NCBI RefSeq assembly: GCF_019263585.2 | Contig: NZ_JADQDF010000001.1 | Location: 186,001 to 250,000, forward strand | Direction: 5' to 3' | Length of the DNA: 64,000 nucleotides | DNA from: Pseudonocardia oceani | Lineage (GTDB): Bacteria; Actinomycetota; Actinomycetes; Mycobacteriales; Pseudonocardiaceae | Shown here: one piece after another, positions 52,999-63,183 of the stretch | Layout of the letters: each line of letters starts with the position of its first letter | How positions within the stretch are numbered: the first letter of the stretch is position 1 | Made by a program: the position numbers and the translations under genes | The notes under the pieces: model-generated | The model's input: the letters and a program-made list of their open reading frames with translations, nothing else | What the model was told of the DNA's origin: nothing | Databases searched by the model: none

Positions 52999-54183
52999 AT
53001 GACCACCCCGCTCGACCAGCTGACCGACGCCCAGGCCGACCTGGTCGCCCGCGCCCGCACGATCGCCGAGAACGAGCTGCGACCCCGAGCCGCGGAGTGG
53101 GACCGGCGCGCGGAGTTCCCGGAGGAGCAGTTCGACATCCTGCGCCGGGCGGGCCTGACCGGTCTCACCGTCCCGGTCGAGTACGGCGGCCAGGGCCTCG
53201 GGACGTTCGAGGCGTGCCTGGTGCTGGAGGAGCTGTCCGCGGGTTGCCTGGCCAGCGCGATGACGATCCAGATGCAGGTGAACGGGCCGCCCCGGGTGAT
53301 CGCCCGGATCGGCACCGACGAGCAGCGGAAGGAGTACCTGCCGCGGGTCGCGGACGGTTCGGTGTGCTTCTCGATCGCCATGACCGAGCCCCAGGCCGGC
53401 TCCGACGGCACCGCCCTGCAGACCACGCTCAGCCCGCACGGCGACGGCTTCCTGCTCAACGGCGAGAAGTGCCACATCACCGGTGCGCTGCGGTCGGACT
53501 CCTTCCTCGTCTTCTGCCGGGCGCCGGACACCGCCGGGCCCGACGGCATCGGCGCGGTCCTGATCGACCGCGACGTGGAGGGCCTCGCCCCGATCGAGAC
53601 CGAGCCGAAGATGGGCGGCCGCGCCGTCGCCGAGGGCATCATGCGCTTCACCGACGTGCCGGTGCGCGCCGACCAGGTCGTGCTCGAACCGAGGAAGGGC
53701 TCCCGGGACGGGGCCAGGTTCCTGATCCGCCAGTTCAACCCGGAACGCTGCGGCAACGCGGCGATGTCGCTGGGCCTCGCCCGCAGCGCGCTGGACGACG
53801 CGGTCGCCTACGTCAAGGAGCGCGAGCAGTTCGGCCGCCCCATCGTGGAGTTCCAGGGACTGCAGTGGAAGATCGCCGACATGGCCACCGCCATCGACGC
53901 GGCCCGGCTGCTGCTCTGGCGCGCGGCCCGCACCGACGTCGAGGGCTTCCCCGGCATCCGGGAGACCGCGATGGCGAAGCTCGCCGCGAACGAGGCGGCC
54001 CTCATGGTCACCACCGAGGCCCTGCAACTGCTCGGTCACAAGGGCTACCTCACCCGGTACCCGATGGAACGCTACGTGCGCGACGCGTTCGGCCTGGGCA
54101 TCGGCGGCGGCACCACCGCGGTCCTGCGCAACATGATCGCGGGCGAGGTCACCGGCGTGCGCGTCAGCCAGCGGAAGTCCTGA
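52999..54183 (+). CDS. Acyl-CoA dehydrogenase
   Basis: A 394-residue acyl-CoA dehydrogenase. TEPQAGSDGTAL (about 129-140) and LNGEKCHITG are FAD/substrate segments. The short-chain catalytic site is replaced by GGGTTAVLRN, but Glu249 in FNPERCGN occupies the helix-G position, so it is an isovaleryl-CoA-dehydrogenase-type catalyst. ATG with GGAGGGAT upstream. Its stop overlaps the next dehydrogenase start (TGATG), so the three genes 52999-56523 are coupled. Confidence 0.94.
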   Translation: MTTPLDQLTDAQADLVARARTIAENELRPRAAEWDRRAEFPEEQFDILRRAGLTGLTVPVEYGGQGLGTFEACLVLEELSAGCLASAMTIQMQVNGPPRVIARIGTDEQRKEYLPRVADGSVCFSIAMTEPQAGSDGTALQTTLSPHGDGFLLNGEKCHITGALRSDSFLVFCRAPDTAGPDGIGAVLIDRDVEGLAPIETEPKMGGRAVAEGIMRFTDVPVRADQVVLEPRKGSRDGARFLIRQFNPERCGNAAMSLGLARSALDDAVAYVKEREQFGRPIVEFQGLQWKIADMATAIDAARLLLWRAARTDVEGFPGIRETAMAKLAANEAALMVTTEALQLLGHKGYLTRYPMERYVRDAFGLGIGGGTTAVLRNMIAGEVTGVRVSQRKS

Positions 54184-55322
54184 TGGACCTGGCTCTGTCC
54201 GCCGAGGCGGCTGCCTACCGCGACGAGCTGCGGTCGTGGGTCGAGGAGCACCTGCCGGCGCAGTGGCGTGACGTGCCCGTCGGCACCGGCGACGACGCGG
54301 CGTACGTCGCGATGCGCCGCGAGTGGGGGCGCATGCTGCACCGCGGCGGCTGGCTGGCGCCGCACTGGCCGGTCGCCCACGGTGGGCGCGGGCTCGGCGT
54401 CGACGCACAGCTGGCGTTCCTCGACGTGATGGTCGCGGCGGGTGCCCCCGAGCAGATGAACACCAACGGGATGGGCATCTTCGCGCCGGCTCTCATGGCG
54501 TTCGGCACCGAGGCTCAGCAGGACCGCTACCTCGGCCCGATGCTGGCGCACGACGACATCTGGTGCCAGGGCTTCTCCGAGCCCGGGGCCGGGTCCGACC
54601 TGGCCCGGTTGGCCACCCGGGCGGTTCCTGACGGCGACCGGTTCGTGGTGTCCGGGCAGAAGGTGTGGACCTCCTACGCCCTGTTCGCGCAGCGCTGCTA
54701 CCTGATGGTCCGGGTCGCCGGGGTGCCGGACGGCGTCACGATGGTGGTGCTGCACATGGACCGGCCGGGAGTCACCGTCCGGCCGCTGCGGAACATCACC
54801 GGCACCAGCGAGTTCTGCGAGGTCTTCCTCGACGAGGTCGCCGTCGACGCCGACGACGTCGTGGGCGGGATCGGCGACGGGTGGCGGGTGGCCACGTACG
54901 CGCTCGCCCGGGAGCGTTCGACCGGGCTGGCCCAGCGGGCCCTGCAACTCTCCCGCGAGCTGGTCCTGATGAACGCGCAGCTGCACCGCGACGGCCACGC
55001 CGACGACGTCCTGGTCGAGGCGTTCGTGCGCAGCCGCGCGGTGGACAGCACCGTGCGCCGGGTGCTCGCGACGACCGCCGACGGGGGCGAGCCGGGGATG
55101 CTCGCACCGGTGGCCAAGGTGTTGTGGAGCGAGGGCCACCAGGCCCAGCTCGCCACCCTGGTCGAGGCGGCGGGGCGGGAGGTCACCGGGGCCGGCGGGC
55201 CCTGGTCGGACTGGCTGCGGGCGCTGCTGTTCAGCCGGGCGGAGACGATCTACGGCGGTACGTCGGAGATCCAGCGCAACCTGATCGCGAAGTCGCTCGG
55301 CATGCCGAGCGACCGCGGCTGA
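54183..55322 (+). CDS. Acyl-CoA dehydrogenase, catalytic partner (FadE type)
   Basis: A 379-residue FadE-type enzyme. Recognisable are FSEPGAGSDLA (about 131-141), GQKVWTSYA and the C-terminal IYGGTSEIQRNLI, where Gly replaces the short-chain catalytic Glu. Glu244 in LARERSTG supplies the helix-G glutamate. It is 16 bp before an unlike dehydrogenase-like protein, an arrangement like the alpha2-beta2 dehydrogenases of steroid side-chain degradation in which one subunit carries the catalytic base. Substrate unknown, perhaps a branched or cyclic acyl-CoA. Confidence 0.93.
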   Translation: MDLALSAEAAAYRDELRSWVEEHLPAQWRDVPVGTGDDAAYVAMRREWGRMLHRGGWLAPHWPVAHGGRGLGVDAQLAFLDVMVAAGAPEQMNTNGMGIFAPALMAFGTEAQQDRYLGPMLAHDDIWCQGFSEPGAGSDLARLATRAVPDGDRFVVSGQKVWTSYALFAQRCYLMVRVAGVPDGVTMVVLHMDRPGVTVRPLRNITGTSEFCEVFLDEVAVDADDVVGGIGDGWRVATYALARERSTGLAQRALQLSRELVLMNAQLHRDGHADDVLVEAFVRSRAVDSTVRRVLATTADGGEPGMLAPVAKVLWSEGHQAQLATLVEAAGREVTGAGGPWSDWLRALLFSRAETIYGGTSEIQRNLIAKSLGMPSDRG

Positions 55323-55338
55323 ACCGACGAGGAGCGGG

Positions 55339-56523
55339 ATGGACTACCGGATCGACGACGAGGCGGCCGCGCTGCGGTCGGCGCTGCTCGAGTTCCTGCG
55401 CGAGCGGATGCCCGACCCCGGCACGGAACCCGCCCCTGCGGCGCGGCGCGCCGCCTGGCGGGAACTCGTCGGGTCGGAATGGCTGGAGCACTTCGCCTCC
55501 GGGGCCGAGGACGGTGCCGGCCCGGCCGCGCGGGTCGCGGCGCTGCACGTGGCCGAGGCGTTCGGCACGGCGCCCGTCACCGGCCCGGTCGACACCGTCG
55601 CCGGCTACCTCCTGCCCCTGGCGCTGGCCACCGGCTGGACCGCCGGCCTCGAACGGCTGCGCGACGGTTCGCTGGTCACCGCGCTCGTGCCGGGGATCGA
55701 GGTTCCCGGCCCGGACGCCGTGCCGCGCCGCCGGGCGCAGCGGCTGGCCGCCGTGCGCGACGGGGACGAGGCGCGGGTGAGCGGCGTGCTGTCGCAGGTG
55801 GCCTGCGCCGCAGGCGCCGACGCGGTCGTCGTCGCGACGGAGCTCGACGGGCGTCCGGCGGTGGCTCTCGTCGGGCTGGACCGCGCCGGGGTGTCCGTCG
55901 GCGAACCGTCCGGCGTGGACCTGCGCCGGCCGGTGGCCGACGTGACCCTCGACGGCGTCGCGGTCGACGTCGCCTCGCTCCACACCCCTCCCGACCTGCT
56001 CGAGCACGAGGACGCCTGCGCGGCCGGCCACAGCCTGTTCCTCGACGCCGAAGCCGTCGGCGGCGGCACGGAGGTGATCGCCCGCACGGTGGCCTACTGC
56101 ACCGACCGGGTCCAGTTCGGCCGCCCGATCGGCTCGTTCCAGGCCGTTCGGCACCGGTTGGCCGACGTGACGGCGAAGGTCGAAGGTGCCCGTTCCCTCG
56201 CCTACCGCGTGGCCTGGGACCTCGCCACAGCCGCCCCCGGCGCCCCCGCAGACGCGGTGGCCAGCCGAATGTGGTCCTCGGGCGCCTATCTCGCGGCGGG
56301 AGAGGCGGCGGTGCAGTGTCACGGCGGCGCGGGCTTCACGTGGGAGCAGGGCGTGCACGTGTTCTACCGCGCCGCCCTCGCCGGGCGCGGCGGCGCCGAC
56401 CTCGCCGCGGCCCGCACCGCACTCGCGGCGCACCTGGGTGCGCTCACCGGCCCGGCCCCGGCCGGCCCGGGCACCGGGCGCGCGGCCGAGCCCGTAGGGG
56501 CGGCGGGAGGGGCGCACCGATGA
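55339..56523 (+). CDS. Acyl-CoA dehydrogenase-like partner subunit
   Basis: A 394-residue acyl-CoA dehydrogenase homologue with a low-complexity C-terminal tail of Ala, Gly and Pro. The middle strands are divergent, and the helix-G glutamate is absent; the helix leading to [24 protein letters not shown] is kept, as is QCHGGAGFTWEQGVHVF. Its order and spacing after the catalytic gene suggest a non-catalytic subunit that completes the FAD or substrate site. The stop overlaps the enoyl-CoA hydratase ATG by four bases. Confidence 0.85.
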   Translation: MDYRIDDEAAALRSALLEFLRERMPDPGTEPAPAARRAAWRELVGSEWLEHFASGAEDGAGPAARVAALHVAEAFGTAPVTGPVDTVAGYLLPLALATGWTAGLERLRDGSLVTALVPGIEVPGPDAVPRRRAQRLAAVRDGDEARVSGVLSQVACAAGADAVVVATELDGRPAVALVGLDRAGVSVGEPSGVDLRRPVADVTLDGVAVDVASLHTPPDLLEHEDACAAGHSLFLDAEAVGGGTEVIARTVAYCTDRVQFGRPIGSFQAVRHRLADVTAKVEGARSLAYRVAWDLATAAPGAPADAVASRMWSSGAYLAAGEAAVQCHGGAGFTWEQGVHVFYRAALAGRGGADLAAARTALAAHLGALTGPAPAGPGTGRAAEPVGAAGGAHR

Positions 56524-57323
56524 GCGAACGGGTCGTGCTGGTCGACCGACCGGAGCCGGGTGTCACGGTGATCACCCTGAACCGGCCGGCCGCGCGGAAC
56601 GCGGTCGGGTGGCAGACCTGGGAGGAGCTCGGGCCGGTGGTGTCCGAGGTGGCCGCCGACGACCGCTGCCGCTCGGTCGTGCTGACCGGTTCGGGCGGGT
56701 CGTTCTGCGCCGGTGGGGACGTCAAGTCCTCCCCGTCGCGCGGCACCGGGCTCGGGGCGCCTGCGGCTCGCCTGCTCGTCGGGCAGCGGGTGCTGGAGGA
56801 CCTGCTCAGACTGCCCAAACCTGTGCTCGCCGCCGTCGAGGGCCCGGCGATGGGTATCGGCTGGAGCCTGGCGCTGGCCTGCGACGTCGTCGTCGCGGCC
56901 AGGGACGCGGTGTTCGGCGCGCCGTTCGTGCTGCGCGGGCTGGTGCCCGACGGCGGTGCGGCCTGGTTCCTGACCCGGGCGCTCGGCCGGCAACGGGCCG
57001 CGGCCCTGCTGCTCACCGGCGGCCGGATGACCGCGGCGGAGGCCGCCGCGGCGGGCCTGGTCGCGCATCAGGCGGAGCCGGGTGCCGCGCTCACCGACGC
57101 CGTCGCGATGGCCGCGGCCATGGCCCGCGGGCCGGCCGAGGCGCTGCGCCTGACGAAGGGGATGATCCGCGCCGCCGACGACCTGCCGCTGGAGCGCTTC
57201 CTCGAGGTCGAGTGGCTCTCGGCGACACTCGACATGACCGGTCCCGACGCCGTGGAGGGTCGTGCCTCCTTCGTCGAGAAGCGCGAACCCGACTTCTCCG
57301 CCGTCCGGGACAGCCCGCTGTAG
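56520..57323 (+). CDS. Enoyl-CoA hydratase/isomerase family protein
   Basis: A 267-residue crotonase-fold protein. The first oxyanion segment is GGSFCAGGDVKSS (about 60-72); the second, GPAMGIGWSLALACDVV, has Ser-Leu in place of the usual Glu-Leu, so the first hydratase glutamate is missing. Later PDGGAAWFLTRALG resembles PaaG/isomerase types. The coupling to the dehydrogenase pair suggests it acts on their product by hydration or double-bond shift. It ends 10 bp before a perfect palindrome. Confidence 0.9.
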   Translation: MSERVVLVDRPEPGVTVITLNRPAARNAVGWQTWEELGPVVSEVAADDRCRSVVLTGSGGSFCAGGDVKSSPSRGTGLGAPAARLLVGQRVLEDLLRLPKPVLAAVEGPAMGIGWSLALACDVVVAARDAVFGAPFVLRGLVPDGGAAWFLTRALGRQRAAALLLTGGRMTAAEAAAAGLVAHQAEPGAALTDAVAMAAAMARGPAEALRLTKGMIRAADDLPLERFLEVEWLSATLDMTGPDAVEGRASFVEKREPDFSAVRDSPL

Positions 57324-57332
57324 CGCCTGCCG

Positions 57333-57348
57333 CGCCACGGCCGTGGCG
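57333..57348. promoter_or_regulatory. 16-bp perfect palindrome between hydratase and dehydrogenase
   Basis: CGCCACGG directly followed by CCGTGGCG, with no spacer. Because there is no loop it would be a poor terminator hairpin. It lies 25 bases before the ATG of the next gene, so it could be an operator or simply a GC-rich chance repeat. Confidence 0.3.
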
Positions 57349-57372
57349 GTGGCCGACCCGAAGGGGACACCG

Positions 57373-58539
57373 ATGGACTTCGAGCAGGACGAGGATCACG
57401 ACGCGCTGCGCAAGGGCGTGCGCGAGCTGATCGCCCGCTACGACGACGCGTACTGGTCGGCGTGCGACTCCGAGCACCGCTTCCCGACCGAGTTCTACCG
57501 GACACTCGCCGACGGCGGCTGGCTCGGCGTGGCGATCCCCGAGGAGTACGGCGGCGCCGGGCTGGGCATCACCGAGGCGGCGCTGCTGCTGCAGGAGGTC
57601 GCCTCCTCGGGTGCGGCGATGAACGGCTGCAGCGCCATCCACCTCACGCTGTTCGGGATGAACCCGCTGGTCAAGCACGGGTCCGCGGAGCTGCGTCGGG
57701 AGCTGCTCCCCCGGGTCGTCTCCGGCGACCTGCACGTGTCCTTCGCGGTCACCGAGCCCGACGCCGGCACCGACACCAGCCGCATCACCACCCGGGCCCG
57801 CCGCGACGGCGACGGCTACGTCGTGGACGGGCGCAAGGTCTGGATCACCAAGGCCCAGCAGGCGGAGTACCTGCTGCTGCTGACCCGCACCACCCCGTTG
57901 GAGGACTGCGCCAAGCGCACCGACGGGATGACGCTGTTCATGGCACCGATGGACCGCTCCGCCATCGACGTCCGCGAGATCCCCAAGATGGGCCGCAACG
58001 CGGTCAACTCCAACGAGCTGTTCATCGACGGCCTGCGGGTGCCCGAGGCGTGTCGCATCGGGGAGGAGGGCCAGGGCTTCCGCTACCTGCTCGACGGTCT
58101 CAACCCCGAACGCATCCTGCTCGCCCACGAGTCGGTCGGCATCGGGCGTTCGGCGGTGGACCGGGCCGTCACCTACGCCAGGCAGCGGGTGGTGTTCGAC
58201 CGCCCGATCGGGCAGAACCAGGGCATCGCGTTCCCGCTCGCCGAGGCGACGATGCGGCTGGACGCGGCCGAGCTGGTGGCGCGCAAGGCGGCGTGGCTCT
58301 ACGACCGCGGCCGGCCCTGCGCCCGCGAGGCCAACTCGGCGAAGTACCTGGCGGCCGACGCCGCGTTCTTCGCCGCCGACCGTGCCGTGCAGACCCACGG
58401 CGGTTTCGGCTACGCCGTCGAGTACCACGTGGAGCGCTACTTCCGGGAGGCGCGGCTGATGCGGATCGCGCCGATCTCCCAGGAGATGGTGCTCAACTAC
58501 GTCAGCGAACACGTTCTCGGGCTGCCCCGGTCGTACTGA
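57373..58539 (+). CDS. Acyl-CoA dehydrogenase
   Basis: A 388-residue acyl-CoA dehydrogenase. TEPDAGTDTSRI (about 127-138), DGRKVWITKAQQ and HGGFGYAVEYHVERYFREARL are family segments. The catalytic base is probably Glu246 in LNPERILL. The C-terminal site reads IAPISQEMVLNY, which has no catalytic glutamate and matches long-chain/FadE members. The ATG is preceded by AAGGGG. It opens the second half of the beta-oxidation block. Confidence 0.94.
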   Translation: MDFEQDEDHDALRKGVRELIARYDDAYWSACDSEHRFPTEFYRTLADGGWLGVAIPEEYGGAGLGITEAALLLQEVASSGAAMNGCSAIHLTLFGMNPLVKHGSAELRRELLPRVVSGDLHVSFAVTEPDAGTDTSRITTRARRDGDGYVVDGRKVWITKAQQAEYLLLLTRTTPLEDCAKRTDGMTLFMAPMDRSAIDVREIPKMGRNAVNSNELFIDGLRVPEACRIGEEGQGFRYLLDGLNPERILLAHESVGIGRSAVDRAVTYARQRVVFDRPIGQNQGIAFPLAEATMRLDAAELVARKAAWLYDRGRPCAREANSAKYLAADAAFFAADRAVQTHGGFGYAVEYHVERYFREARLMRIAPISQEMVLNYVSEHVLGLPRSY

Positions 58540-58603
58540 CCACGTCCGCACCGGCCGCGGCGCCGACCGCGGCGAGCAGCTCGACGAGGAGAGGACCGAA
58601 CCC

Positions 58604-59785
58604 GTGACGACGACCGAGACGCGGTTCCGCGAGGAGGTCCGCTCGTGGCTGGCGGACGCGCTGCCGGCGGACTGGGGACGCGGCCGGGCGCCGTCCGCGT
58701 CGCTCGCCGGGCGGATCGCGGAGGGCAAGGCATGGCAGCGGGCCGTGCACCGGGCCGGTTTCGGAGGGCTCGGGCTGCCGGTCGAGTTCGGGGGGCGGCC
58801 CGCATCGGCCACCGAACGGCTCCTGTTCGCCGAGGAGTGCGCCGCGGCGAGGGCACCGGAGCCGGCCGACATCTTCGGGCAGCTGATCCTCGCCCCGACG
58901 CTCATGCAGCTGGGCACCGCCGAGCAGAAGGCCCGGTTCCTGCCACCGGTCATCGCCGGCGACATGATGTGGTGCGAGACCTTCTCCGAACCGGACAACG
59001 GCTCGGACATGGCCAACATCCAGTGCCGCGCCGACGTGGAGGGCGACGAGCTGGTGGTCACCGGGCGGAAGCGCTGGAACTCGCTGGCGCAGTTCGCGAC
59101 CTGGACCATGTTGCTGTGCCGCACCGGTGCCCCGGACAGCCGGGGGCGCGGGATCACCTTCGCACTCGTCGACCTGTCCTCCCCCGGCATCCGGATCGAG
59201 CCGATGCCGATGCTCACCGGCGACGCACGGGAGAACGAGGTCTTCTTCGACCGGGTCAGGGTGCCGCTGGAGAACGTGCTCGGCGAGGTCGACGACGGGT
59301 GGCGGGTCGCGATGGCCGCGATGACCACGCAACGCGCGATCGGGACCGCGGAGCTGGTGCCGCGGCTGGCCGTCGTCGTGGAGGACCTGGTCGCGCTCGC
59401 CGGTCGGACCGGCGTCGGCGGCCGCCCGGCGATCGAGGACCCGCTCGTCCGGGACGGGATCGCCCGGTGCGCCGTCGACGTCGCCGCCCTGCGCCGCAAC
59501 GGCCAGCAGGCGATGGCGGCCTCCGCGCTGGGCCGCCCGCCCGGTCCGGAGGTGTCGATCGCGAAGCTGCACTGGTCGGAGTCCGAACAGCGGATGCACC
59601 GGCTCGCGGTGGAGATGCTCGGCCTGCGCGGGCTGCTCGTCCGCGACGACGAGACCGCCGTCGACGACGGCTACTGGGCCCACTACTGGCTCTGGACCCA
59701 CGCCCTGACGATCCACTCCGGCACCTCGGAGATCCAGCGCAACATCATCGCCGAGCGTGTCCTCGGCCTACCCCGCAACCGCTAG
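58604..59785 (+). CDS. Acyl-CoA dehydrogenase without a canonical catalytic Glu
   Basis: A 393-residue FadE-type protein. FSEPDNGSDMANI (about 127-139), GRKRWNSLAQF and the C-terminal GTSEIQRNII are present. At the helix-G site the sequence DGWRVAMAAMTTQRAIG aligns base for base with DGWRVATYALARERSTG of the gene at 54183, and the catalytic Glu is a Gln here (Gln243). The short-chain site is Ser (HSGTSEIQ). GTG start. It is immediately followed by another dehydrogenase-like subunit, so either the partner supplies the base or the protein acts on FAD in a different way. Confidence 0.9.
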   Translation: MTTTETRFREEVRSWLADALPADWGRGRAPSASLAGRIAEGKAWQRAVHRAGFGGLGLPVEFGGRPASATERLLFAEECAAARAPEPADIFGQLILAPTLMQLGTAEQKARFLPPVIAGDMMWCETFSEPDNGSDMANIQCRADVEGDELVVTGRKRWNSLAQFATWTMLLCRTGAPDSRGRGITFALVDLSSPGIRIEPMPMLTGDARENEVFFDRVRVPLENVLGEVDDGWRVAMAAMTTQRAIGTAELVPRLAVVVEDLVALAGRTGVGGRPAIEDPLVRDGIARCAVDVAALRRNGQQAMAASALGRPPGPEVSIAKLHWSESEQRMHRLAVEMLGLRGLLVRDDETAVDDGYWAHYWLWTHALTIHSGTSEIQRNIIAERVLGLPRNR

Positions 59786-59793
59786 GAGCGCCG

Positions 59794-60930
59794 GTGGAAC
59801 CCGCAGTCGTGCTGGACGAGCTCGACATCCCGGCGGCGGCCCGCTGGGCCGCCGCCGACACCGGGCTCGACGGCCTGCGCAGGCGGCTGGGTGCCGCCAT
59901 GGCCCGGCCCGAGGGCTTCGCGGCCGAGCTGTGGGAGACCGACTCCCGGTGGCGGTCGGACCTCGACACGTGGCGCGAGGTCTGCGCGATCGGTGGGGCG
60001 GCGCTGGGCAGGCGCGACCGCTTCGCCGACCTCGGGGCGATCGCGGAGGAGGCGGGGCGGGCCGCGGCGGGCGTTCCGGTGGTCGGCTCGGGGCTGGCGG
60101 GGTGGGCCCTGGAAGGTGCACCCGCCGAGGCGGAGCTCGCCCGGCTGCGGTCCGGCGTTCCCGGCGCGCTGCTCTGGGACGGGCCCGAGGAACCGGTCGC
60201 GCTGCGCATCGACCGGGCCGGCCGCGTCAGCGGGTCGGTCGCCTTCGTCCTCGACGGTGCGGCGGCGGAGATCATGGTCGCGGTCGCGCTGGGACCCGAC
60301 GGCGGGCCGGTGGTCTGCCGCATCGACGAACCCGGCCGGGTCGTGCGGGAGCGGCGGGCCGTCGCGGACCCGACCCGCGACCTCGCCACGCTGACGCTGG
60401 ACGCGGTTCCCGCGACCGGGCTGGCGACCGGCGATCCGGCCCGTGCGCTGCTGCGCGGCCTGGAGACCGCCGCCGCGGCGCTCCTGGCACTCGACGCCGT
60501 CGGGTCGGGCCAGGCCGTCCTGGACCTGGCGGTGTCCTATGCGGCGCAGCGCGAGCAGTTCGGCCGCGTCATCGGCTCCTACCAGGCCGTCGCCCACCAC
60601 TGCGCCGACGTCTTCCTGCTGGTGGCGAACGCCCGATCGCTCGCCAGGGCCGCGGCCTGGGCCGTGTGCCGGGACGATTCGGGAGCCGCGCTGGCCGCCG
60701 CGGAGGCCAAGGCCGGCGCGACCGAGAACGCCGTCGAGGCCGGGCGCCGGGCCATCCAGGTGCACGGCGGCATCGGCATGACGTGGGCCCGCCCGACGCA
60801 CGTGCACCACAAGCGGGCCTGGGTCGACCGGGCCGCGCTCGGCTCGGCCCGGCACCAGCGTGCGCGGATCGTCGATGCCCTGACCGCGGCCCCGGCCGGA
60901 CGCGCCCCGATGTACCGGACGGCGTTCTGA
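59794..60930 (+). CDS. Acyl-CoA dehydrogenase-like partner subunit
   Basis: A 378-residue acyl-CoA dehydrogenase homologue, divergent in its first 230 residues. Recognisable are SYAAQREQFGRVIGSYQAVAHHCADVF and IQVHGGIGMTWARPTHVHHKRA in the C-terminal domain. The helix-G glutamate is not seen (LLALDAVGSGQAVLD occupies the region). The GTG start is four bases after AGGAGCG. It is eight bases after the gene at 58604 and its stop overlaps the SDR ATG (TGATG). It is probably the second subunit of a heteromeric dehydrogenase. Confidence 0.85.
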   Translation: MEPAVVLDELDIPAAARWAAADTGLDGLRRRLGAAMARPEGFAAELWETDSRWRSDLDTWREVCAIGGAALGRRDRFADLGAIAEEAGRAAAGVPVVGSGLAGWALEGAPAEAELARLRSGVPGALLWDGPEEPVALRIDRAGRVSGSVAFVLDGAAAEIMVAVALGPDGGPVVCRIDEPGRVVRERRAVADPTRDLATLTLDAVPATGLATGDPARALLRGLETAAAALLALDAVGSGQAVLDLAVSYAAQREQFGRVIGSYQAVAHHCADVFLLVANARSLARAAAWAVCRDDSGAALAAAEAKAGATENAVEAGRRAIQVHGGIGMTWARPTHVHHKRAWVDRAALGSARHQRARIVDALTAAPAGRAPMYRTAF

Positions 60931-61700
60931 TGGCCGCGGGGGTCCGCCTCGACGGGCGGGTGGTGCTGGTCACCGGGGCCAGCCGCGGGTTGGGCCGCGG
61001 GTACGCGCTCGACCTGGCCCGCCGCGGCGCCGCGGTCGCGCTCAACGCCCGTGACGGGGACGCGCTGGCGGCGCTGCGCGCGGAGATCGAGGCGGCGGGC
61101 GGGCGGGCCGCCGTGGCCGCGGGCGACGTCGGCGCGCCCGGCGTGGCCGAGCAGGTCCTGGAGGCCGCGACCGCGCTCGGCCCGCTCGACGCCGTGGTGA
61201 ACAACGCGGGGGTCAACCGGGACCGGACGGTGGCGAGGATGTCCGACGAGGAGTGGCACTCGGTGATCACCGCCAGCCTCGACGGCACGTTCTTCGTGTG
61301 CCGGGCTGCGGTACGGGCGTGGCGGGCCGCCGGGCGCGGCGGCCGGATCGTCAACACCGCCTCGGTCGCCGGCCTCGTCGGCAACGTGGGCCAGGCGAAC
61401 TACGCCGCGGCGAAGGCCGGGATCATCGGCTTCTCGCTCAGCCTCGCCCGCGAGGTCGCACCGTCGGGCATCACCGTCAATGTCGTGTCCCCGCGGGCGG
61501 TCACCGAGATGAGCGAGTCGATCCCGCCGGAGCGCCGCCGGGCCTTCTACGAGATGCAGTCCCGCACGAACACCCTGGGTCGGCCGGGCACCCCGGAGGA
61601 CGTCGCTCCGGTGATCGCGTTCCTGTGCAGCGCGGAGAGCGCCTACCTGACCGGCCAGAGCCTCGCGGTCACCGGCACCCCGGGGACGTCGGTGGGATGA
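60930..61700 (+). CDS. Short-chain dehydrogenase, 3-ketoacyl-reductase type
   Basis: A 256-residue SDR. The cofactor motif is TGASRGLG (about 16-23), NNAG is near 90, the catalytic residues are Ser in NTASVAGLVG, Tyr in ANYAAAKAG and its Lys. This fold type includes 3-hydroxyacyl-CoA dehydrogenases and FabG-like reductases. The TGATG overlap with the preceding gene shows it belongs to the beta-oxidation operon, where oxidation of the 3-hydroxyacyl-CoA is a natural role. It ends 19 bp from the opposite-strand aldehyde dehydrogenase. Confidence 0.92.
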   Translation: MAAGVRLDGRVVLVTGASRGLGRGYALDLARRGAAVALNARDGDALAALRAEIEAAGGRAAVAAGDVGAPGVAEQVLEAATALGPLDAVVNNAGVNRDRTVARMSDEEWHSVITASLDGTFFVCRAAVRAWRAAGRGGRIVNTASVAGLVGNVGQANYAAAKAGIIGFSLSLAREVAPSGITVNVVSPRAVTEMSESIPPERRRAFYEMQSRTNTLGRPGTPEDVAPVIAFLCSAESAYLTGQSLAVTGTPGTSVG

Positions 61701-61719
61701 GGGCCGCCATCGGCGGGCA

Positions 61720-63179
<1,460 letters not shown>

Positions 63180-63183
<4 letters not shown>

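Noticed and set aside
58540..58603. GCCGCGG/CCGCGGC inverted repeat before the dehydrogenase at 58604
   Set aside because: Expected by chance in such GC-rich sequence and lacking a position suited to a regulator site.
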